Shown piece by piece: positions 48,780-53,483 of a stretch of DNA of 53,483 bases. The notes below the pieces were generated by a model. The model was not told the DNA's origin. It searched no databases and worked only from the letters and a program-made list of their open reading frames with translations. Source of the stretch: CAYPHJ01 sp964410485 (GTDB taxonomy: Bacteria > Desulfobacterota > Binatia > UBA9968); the NCBI GenBank assembly GCA_964410485.1, contig CAYPHJ010000020.1, positions 1 through 53,483 of the forward strand. The letters run 5' to 3'. A program made the translations under genes and the position numbers. Position 1 is the stretch's first letter. Every line of letters begins with the position of its first letter.

Positions 48780-49610
48780 GTGGCAGCGCAATTTTTCTTG
48801 CCCGAAAGCGCTCTTTGGCGCGTAGATCGCGAGATGGTTCTTCTGCTGGGCGGCGGGCGGGCCCTGCTCATGCAACTTGCCCATCCGAAAGTTGCCGCTG
48901 GCGTCGCCGCGCACAGCCGTTTTCAAAGAGACCCCTTGCTTCGTCTGCGCCGTACCATGAAAACGATGTGGTCGGTCGTGTTCGACGATATCCATCAGGC
49001 GCGGCGCTCCCTCGACCGCGTCAAAAACATTCATCGGACTGTTCGGGGGCAATTTGTGCATCCAGATAGTGAGCCACCGCTCACCTATTCAGCCCTCGAC
49101 CCGCAGCTCCTCCTCTGGGTACACGCAACGCTGGTGGATTCAGCGTTGGTAGCCTATGAGCATTTTGTCGCATCTTTGCCAGCCGCATATAAGGCCCGGT
49201 ACTACGAGGATACAAAAAAATTGGCGCTGCTTTTTGACGTGCCCCCGGCGCTTCTCCCTGGGACATTAAGCGACTTCGGCTCCTACATGGAACAAATGCT
49301 ATATGGCGGCGCAATCGATGTAACCTCCACGGCTCAGGCCCTGGCGCGTGACATTCTTCGTCCAGGCTCTTGGGTGTTGCGGCCCGCTCAGCCGCTTTTC
49401 GCGCTGGTCACGGCAGGCCTGCTGCCAGCTTCCTTACGCCATGCATACAACCTGCCTTGGGATGAGCGGAAACAGAAATGGTTCAATCGAATTTCTGCTT
49501 GTGTGCGGACTCTTCTCCCGTGCTCGCCGGCCGTACTACGTGTTGTCCCCCAGGCGCGAGCAGCGGAAAAACGGTTGCAGTCTGCCGGTAGTGTAGCGGC
49601 TTCAACCTGA
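48780..49610 (+). CDS. DUF2236 / MpaB-type oxygenase family protein
   Basis: 276 residues; I use the GTG at 48780. It matches the DUF2236 (MpaB, latex-clearing-protein-like) family: LLGGGRALLMQLAHPKVAAGVAAHSRFQRDPLLRLRRT near 20-60, R-V-K-N-I-H-x-x-V-x-G near 80-90, YSALDPQLLLWVHATLVDSALVAYEHFV near 103-130 and YYEDTKKLALLFDVPPALLP near 140-160. Characterised relatives bind a b-type heme and oxygenate hydrophobic substrates. The conserved His residues in AHP, IH and VHATL are present. It sits in a housekeeping cluster, so its substrate cannot be inferred. Confidence 0.87.
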   Translation: MAAQFFLPESALWRVDREMVLLLGGGRALLMQLAHPKVAAGVAAHSRFQRDPLLRLRRTMKTMWSVVFDDIHQARRSLDRVKNIHRTVRGQFVHPDSEPPLTYSALDPQLLLWVHATLVDSALVAYEHFVASLPAAYKARYYEDTKKLALLFDVPPALLPGTLSDFGSYMEQMLYGGAIDVTSTAQALARDILRPGSWVLRPAQPLFALVTAGLLPASLRHAYNLPWDERKQKWFNRISACVRTLLPCSPAVLRVVPQARAAEKRLQSAGSVAAST

Positions 49611-49673
49611 CCGGTAAACGGCGCCGGTTCACCGTTTGACCCGATACCAGGTGTCCATTATGATGATTGCATT

Positions 49674-50777
49674 ATGATGCAGCGACGGAAAACCAGACAG
49701 ATCCAGCTCGGCAAGATCAAGGTCGGAGGAGATGCGCCCGTAACCGTTCAATCGATGACCAAGACGGACACTCGCGACCGGCGCGCCACTGTTGACCAGA
49801 TATGGGCGCTGGAAGCAGCCGGATGCGATATCGTGCGCGTTGCCGTGCCAGTGCGTGAAGCGGCCGAGCAGCTGAGCGAAATCAAGCGAAGAATCCGTAT
49901 TCCGCTCGTCGCTGATATCCACTTCAATTACAAGTTGGCGTTGCTCGCCTTGGAACAAGGTGTGGACGGTTTGCGGCTCAACCCGGGGAATATTGGTCCG
50001 CGCTGGTGTATCGAAGAGGTCGTCAAGCTGGCGGCGGAAAGGCAGATTCCCATCCGCATCGGCGTCAACGCCGGATCTTTAGAAAAGGATCTTTTGCAGA
50101 AGCACGGTGGGCCAACGGCTGAAGGAATGGTGGAAAGCGGCCTGCGGCACATTCGCATCCTGGAAGACCTTGGATACGAGGAAATCAAGATATCGCTCAA
50201 AGCGTCAAACCCAGTTATGATGATCGAAGCCTACCGCATGCTTGCCGACAAAGTCGACTACCCTTTTCATCTTGGCGTCACTGAGGCGGGGACACTTACA
50301 GTGGGCACCATCAAATCGGCGGTGGGCCTTGGCACGCTACTCGCCGAAGGCATTGGCGATACGATCCGGGTTTCCCTCGCGGCCGATCCGGTCGAGGAGG
50401 TGCGCGTCGGAACAGAGATATTGAAAGCATTGGGATTCAGAAAAGAAGGGTTAACGTTCGTTGCTTGCCCGTCTTGCGGCCGTGCCGACGTGGATCTTGT
50501 TGCGCTCGCCAAAGCTGTAGAAGAGCGCATGACTCCCTACAGCAATCTGAACATTCACGTCGCCGTCATGGGCTGCGAAGTCAATGGTCCGGGCGAAGCG
50601 CGCGCCGCCGACTTGGGGGTCGCCGGCGGTAAGGGCATCGGACTAATATTCAAGCGAGGCGAAGTCATCCGCAAAGTTCCCGAAGCCCAGATCGTTGACG
50701 CGCTAATGGAAGAAGTTACGCAGCTGGCGGCTGAAAAAGAAGCGGAGAAGGCAGCTGGCGCCGCCCCTCAGCCCTGA
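49674..50777 (+). CDS. ispG: 4-hydroxy-3-methylbut-2-en-1-yl diphosphate synthase
   Basis: 367 residues from ATG 49674 (ATG 49677 is equally possible). IspG/GcpE, the [4Fe-4S] enzyme converting MEcPP to HMBPP in the non-mevalonate isoprenoid pathway. N-terminal TIM barrel: VQSMTKTDTRDRRATVDQIWALEAAGCDIVRVAVP, LVADIHFNYKLAL, LRLNPGNIG. C-terminal cluster ligands: two Cys in VACPSCGRADVDL near 262-265 and one in AVMGCEVNGPGEA near 297, plus the ligand Glu region. It is the bacterial form without the plant insert. Gene order ispG-proS recurs in several proteobacteria. Confidence 0.98.
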   Translation: MMQRRKTRQIQLGKIKVGGDAPVTVQSMTKTDTRDRRATVDQIWALEAAGCDIVRVAVPVREAAEQLSEIKRRIRIPLVADIHFNYKLALLALEQGVDGLRLNPGNIGPRWCIEEVVKLAAERQIPIRIGVNAGSLEKDLLQKHGGPTAEGMVESGLRHIRILEDLGYEEIKISLKASNPVMMIEAYRMLADKVDYPFHLGVTEAGTLTVGTIKSAVGLGTLLAEGIGDTIRVSLAADPVEEVRVGTEILKALGFRKEGLTFVACPSCGRADVDLVALAKAVEERMTPYSNLNIHVAVMGCEVNGPGEARAADLGVAGGKGIGLIFKRGEVIRKVPEAQIVDALMEEVTQLAAEKEAEKAAGAAPQP

Positions 50778-50812
50778 CCTCCTCGTCCACAGCACTTTCT
50801 TTAGAGACCACG

Positions 50813-52540
50813 GTGCGCTGGAGCAAAACCTTCATCCCCACGCTCAAGGAAGATCCTGCCGATGCGGAGGTGATCAGTCATAAATTACTGGTGCGGGCGG
50901 GTTTTATCCGGCAGGTCAGCCGCGGCGTCTACGACTATCTGCCCCTGGGGCTCAAGGTCATCCGTAAAATTGAAACGATCGTGCGTGAGGAGATGGACCG
51001 GGCAGGAGCTCAAGAGTTGCTGTTGCCCATCGCCTCACCTGCCGAACTATGGCAGGAGAGTGGGCGGTGGGACGTATACGGCAAAGAACTGTTCCGCTTC
51101 AAAGATCGGCATGACCGCGATTTTTGTCTCGGACCAACTCACGAAGAACTGATAACCGACCTGGTACGACGCGTGGTGCGCTCCTACCGGGACATGCCTT
51201 TTAACCTTTATCAAATTCAGACCAAGTTCCGAGACGAAGTCCGCCCTCGCTTTGGCCTCATGCGCGGGCGGGAGTTTGTCATGAAGGACGCCTACAGTTT
51301 CCATACGGACGTTGAAGACTGCCGGCGCGAATATGACAACATGTTTCGGACATACAAAAGAATTTTCGCTCGCTGCGGCTTGCAATTTCGTCCGGTGGAG
51401 GCGGATACGGGCGCCATTGGCGGAAGCCTCTCCCATGAGTTCCAGGTGCTCGCAGAGTCCGGCGAAGACGCTATAGTGAGCTGTAACCAATGCGAATACG
51501 CGGCTAATATTCAAAAAGCGGAAATCAAAGGGCGCCGTCCAGCGGGCCGTGATTTGGCAAACGAGCCGCCCCCGCTTCAAAAAGTTTCGACACCGGGGCT
51601 TAAAACCGTCGCCGAAGTGGCTGCTTTCTTAAAACGGCCGGCGGAAACATTCATCAAGACACTGGTGTACAAAACCGAACAGAATGAGTGCGTGGCCGCT
51701 TTGGTGCGCGGTAACCATGAAATCAACGAACTCAAGTTGAAAACGGTCCTCGGTCGAAGCGATGTGACGCTGGCGAGCGAAGCCGAGGTCGCCGCCGTGA
51801 CGGGTGTTCCGCCAGGTTTCCTCGGGCCGATCGGACTTAAGATTCGCATTGTTGCCGACAAGGCAATCCAAGGAATTCAGGGAGCCGTGACCGGTGCCAA
51901 CGAAACCGACGCCCATTACATTGAAGTAGACCAAGAACGCGATTTCACGCCAGCCCTTTTTGCCGATCTGAGGTTGGCCGCGGCGGGAGACTTCTGCCCG
52001 CGATGCGAACAAGGAGTGCTGGAACTCCATCGCGGCATCGAAGTCGGCCAGATTTTTTACTTGGGCAAGAAGTACAGTGAAGCACTGGGTGCCACATTTC
52101 TGGACGCAGAAGGACGGGAGCGGCACATCGAGATGGGCTGCTACGGTATCGGGATTAGTCGCCTGGTCGCCGCGGCTGTCGAACAAAACAGCGATAGCAA
52201 TGGCATCATCTGGCCGTTTTCCATCGCGCCGATGCATGTCTTACTGCTGCCGATCAACTACAAGGATGAGAAGATCCAAGAAGCGTGCGACGCCCTGTAT
52301 GCGGAGCTGGCGAAGAATAACCTCCAGGTCTTGCTTGACGACCGTGACGAGCGACCGGGCGTCAAGTTCAAAGACGCTGATCTAATCGGATTGCCGCTGC
52401 GAGTCACGGTGGGCGCCAAAGGGTTGGAGAAAGGGCGTGTGGAGCTCCGCTGGCGCCGCGACGGCAAGATCGAGGAGATACCGCTGGGCGAAGCTTTCCG
52501 TAGAATTCAGGCCGTTTTTGGCGCCGAGCTGCGAGAATAA
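50813..52540 (+). CDS. proS: Prolyl-tRNA synthetase (bacterial type with editing domain)
   Basis: 575 residues from GTG 50813. A class II aminoacyl-tRNA synthetase charging tRNA-Pro. N-terminal catalytic block RWSKTFIPTLKEDPADAEVISHKLLVRAGFIRQVSRGVYDYLPLG, motif 2 region KFRDEVRPRFGLMRGREFVMKDAYSFH near 140-165. The inserted editing domain (INS, about 225-385) hydrolyses Ala-tRNA-Pro, and motif 3 is in MGCYGIGISRLVAAAVEQ near 440. The C-terminal anticodon-binding domain ends the protein. pyrF starts one base after its stop. Confidence 0.98.
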   Translation: MRWSKTFIPTLKEDPADAEVISHKLLVRAGFIRQVSRGVYDYLPLGLKVIRKIETIVREEMDRAGAQELLLPIASPAELWQESGRWDVYGKELFRFKDRHDRDFCLGPTHEELITDLVRRVVRSYRDMPFNLYQIQTKFRDEVRPRFGLMRGREFVMKDAYSFHTDVEDCRREYDNMFRTYKRIFARCGLQFRPVEADTGAIGGSLSHEFQVLAESGEDAIVSCNQCEYAANIQKAEIKGRRPAGRDLANEPPPLQKVSTPGLKTVAEVAAFLKRPAETFIKTLVYKTEQNECVAALVRGNHEINELKLKTVLGRSDVTLASEAEVAAVTGVPPGFLGPIGLKIRIVADKAIQGIQGAVTGANETDAHYIEVDQERDFTPALFADLRLAAAGDFCPRCEQGVLELHRGIEVGQIFYLGKKYSEALGATFLDAEGRERHIEMGCYGIGISRLVAAAVEQNSDSNGIIWPFSIAPMHVLLLPINYKDEKIQEACDALYAELAKNNLQVLLDDRDERPGVKFKDADLIGLPLRVTVGAKGLEKGRVELRWRRDGKIEEIPLGEAFRRIQAVFGAELRE

Positions 52541-52541
52541 G

Positions 52542-53297
52542 ATGCCTTCAAACCTCGAGCTGGTGCGCTCACCCGAACCCCTGAAGGGACGGCTCATCGT
52601 CGCCTTGGATGTTAGCGACCTCGGTCGCGTTCGGGACTGTGTGAAACGGCTGGCGCCCGAACTGGGCATGTTCAAAGTCGGCAAACAGCTTTTCACTCAC
52701 GCCGGCCCCCAGGCTGTGCGACTCGTGCAAGAGCTCGGGGGCGAGGTCTTCCTCGATCTCAAGTTTCACGACATTCCCAATACCGTGGCGAAAGCCTCGG
52801 CTGAAGCAGCGCGTTTGGGAGTCAAGATGTTCAACGTCCATGCCTCCGGCAGCCTGGAGATGATGCGCGCCACAGTAAAAGAGGTGCGCCGTGTCTGCCA
52901 GCAAGAAAAGCGGCGCAGGCCCGTCATGCTGGCTGTTACCGTTCTCACGAGCCTGAACCAGGATGATCTCAAACGAGTTGGGATTGACGGACAGGTAGCC
53001 GATCAAGTGGTGAGACTCGCGCTGCTGACCCAGGAGGCTGGAATGGACGGGGTGGTCGCGTCCCCGCACGAGGTGGCTGACATCCGCGTGGCCTGCGGAC
53101 CCCGATTTGTGATCGTTACACCTGGCATCCGGCCGCGCGCTAACGGACATGCAGACCAGCAACGGGTAATGACTCCGGCGGAAGCCATCCAGGCCGGGGT
53201 GGACTACATTGTTGTCGGCCGGCCAATTCTTGAAGCCGAAGATCCGGTCGCTGCAGCTCGTGCAATTGTCGCTGACATGGAGCGCGCCCGCCAGTGA
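52542..53297 (+). CDS. pyrF: Orotidine 5'-phosphate decarboxylase
   Basis: 251 residues from ATG 52542; a longer frame would overlap proS. Catalyses the last step of UMP synthesis. The beta/alpha-barrel shows LIVALDVSDLGRV near 20-32, FKVGKQLFTHAGP near 45, the catalytic D-x-K-x-x-D in FLDLKFHDIPNTV near 71-83, GMDGVVASPHE near 170, and the phosphate-binding VTPGIRP and YIVVGRPIL near the C-terminus. About 15 residues precede the barrel. It is likely co-transcribed with proS. Confidence 0.97.
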   Translation: MPSNLELVRSPEPLKGRLIVALDVSDLGRVRDCVKRLAPELGMFKVGKQLFTHAGPQAVRLVQELGGEVFLDLKFHDIPNTVAKASAEAARLGVKMFNVHASGSLEMMRATVKEVRRVCQQEKRRRPVMLAVTVLTSLNQDDLKRVGIDGQVADQVVRLALLTQEAGMDGVVASPHEVADIRVACGPRFVIVTPGIRPRANGHADQQRVMTPAEAIQAGVDYIVVGRPILEAEDPVAAARAIVADMERARQ

Positions 53298-53409
53298 TCC
53301 AAACCGAGTCAACAAGGCAAGCGTCATAGACAGACGACTGCTGAAAGAACGCTACAGCGGGGCCAAGCAGTGTGTACTCCGCATTTTACTTCTACACGCA
53401 CTCTTGTCC
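53298..53409. other. Spacer after pyrF
   Basis: No gene, RNA or clear terminator is visible between the pyrF stop and the palindromic element that closes the window. Confidence 0.35.
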
Positions 53410-53457
53410 AAAATCTCCCCTGGCCCCTCTTTGCCAAAGGGGGCTACAGGGGATTTA
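53410..53457. repeat. Palindromic element, copy 2 (short form)
   Basis: About 48 bp with inverted ends (AAAATCTCCCCT and AGGGGATTTA) and a CTTTGCCAAAG centre. Together with 11 flanking bases it contains 34 nt (53399-53432) identical to the complement of 36063-36096. It is a shorter relative of the element after tonB and lies after pyrF, also in non-coding DNA. Confidence 0.78.
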
Positions 53458-53483
53458 TCGGCGCGATACGAACTACTGGGGGC

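Overview
This window looks like chromosomal DNA from an uncultured Gram-negative bacterium. The evidence is a BtuB-type outer-membrane receptor, a TonB protein, a long YidC with a periplasmic domain and a long-form GyrB. The many acyl-CoA dehydrogenases and the dihydroxyphthalate-decarboxylase-like protein suggest a soil lineage near the old Deltaproteobacteria (Binatota/Desulfobacterota-like), but this placement is only an inference. The sequence is a metagenome-style scaffold: a run of exactly 100 N (7207-7306) is flanked by an identical 55-bp sequence on both sides. I saw no transposase, phage gene, CRISPR array, tRNA or rRNA.

Layout. 1-4250: two broken gene remnants (TPR, CaiB/BaiF CoA-transferase), then two acyl-CoA dehydrogenases and a crotonase, a degradative acyl-CoA module. 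4294-14577: DNA polymerase I, a NUDT19-like Nudix hydrolase interrupted by the gap, a glucan phosphorylase, a stand-alone LeuA-type regulatory domain (minus strand), an unknown protein, MltG, a membrane/coiled-coil protein and a MoxR ATPase. 14698-27825: mixed accessory metabolism, with a diheme cytochrome c and ketopantoate reductase, a periplasmic-binding-fold protein, FmdB zinc ribbon, RibBX, a YchF-like P-loop protein, an amidohydrolase, a class II aldolase, an M48 lipoprotein protease, an SDR and a third acyl-CoA dehydrogenase.

27776-39217 (minus strand) is the most distinctive part. It is a vitamin B12 locus: CobS-like protein, frameshifted AEC transporter, cobalamin riboswitch, tonB, second cobalamin riboswitch, then btuB-btuF-btuC-btuD-cobB-cobQ. 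Both riboswitches are enlarged. In each, the normally tiny loop of the CACTG/CGGTG hairpin holds an 84-86 nt arm made of a different intergenic repeat family. The btuB switch carries a second repeat insertion in its GGUG...AAUUCC hairpin. TonB and its client receptor therefore each have their own B12 switch.

39449-53297 (plus strand) is conserved housekeeping: gyrB-gyrA-gpsA, rpmH-rnpA-yidD-yidC-jag, a DUF2236 protein, ispG, proS and pyrF. No dnaA, dnaN or recF and no DnaA-box cluster is present, so an origin cannot be claimed.

Several genes keep a recognisable fold but lack hallmark catalytic residues: the GTP cyclohydrolase half of RibBX, the CobS-like protein, the proofreading domain of PolA, and one crotonase glutamate. 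A cytochrome c has a CXCH instead of a CXXCH heme motif.
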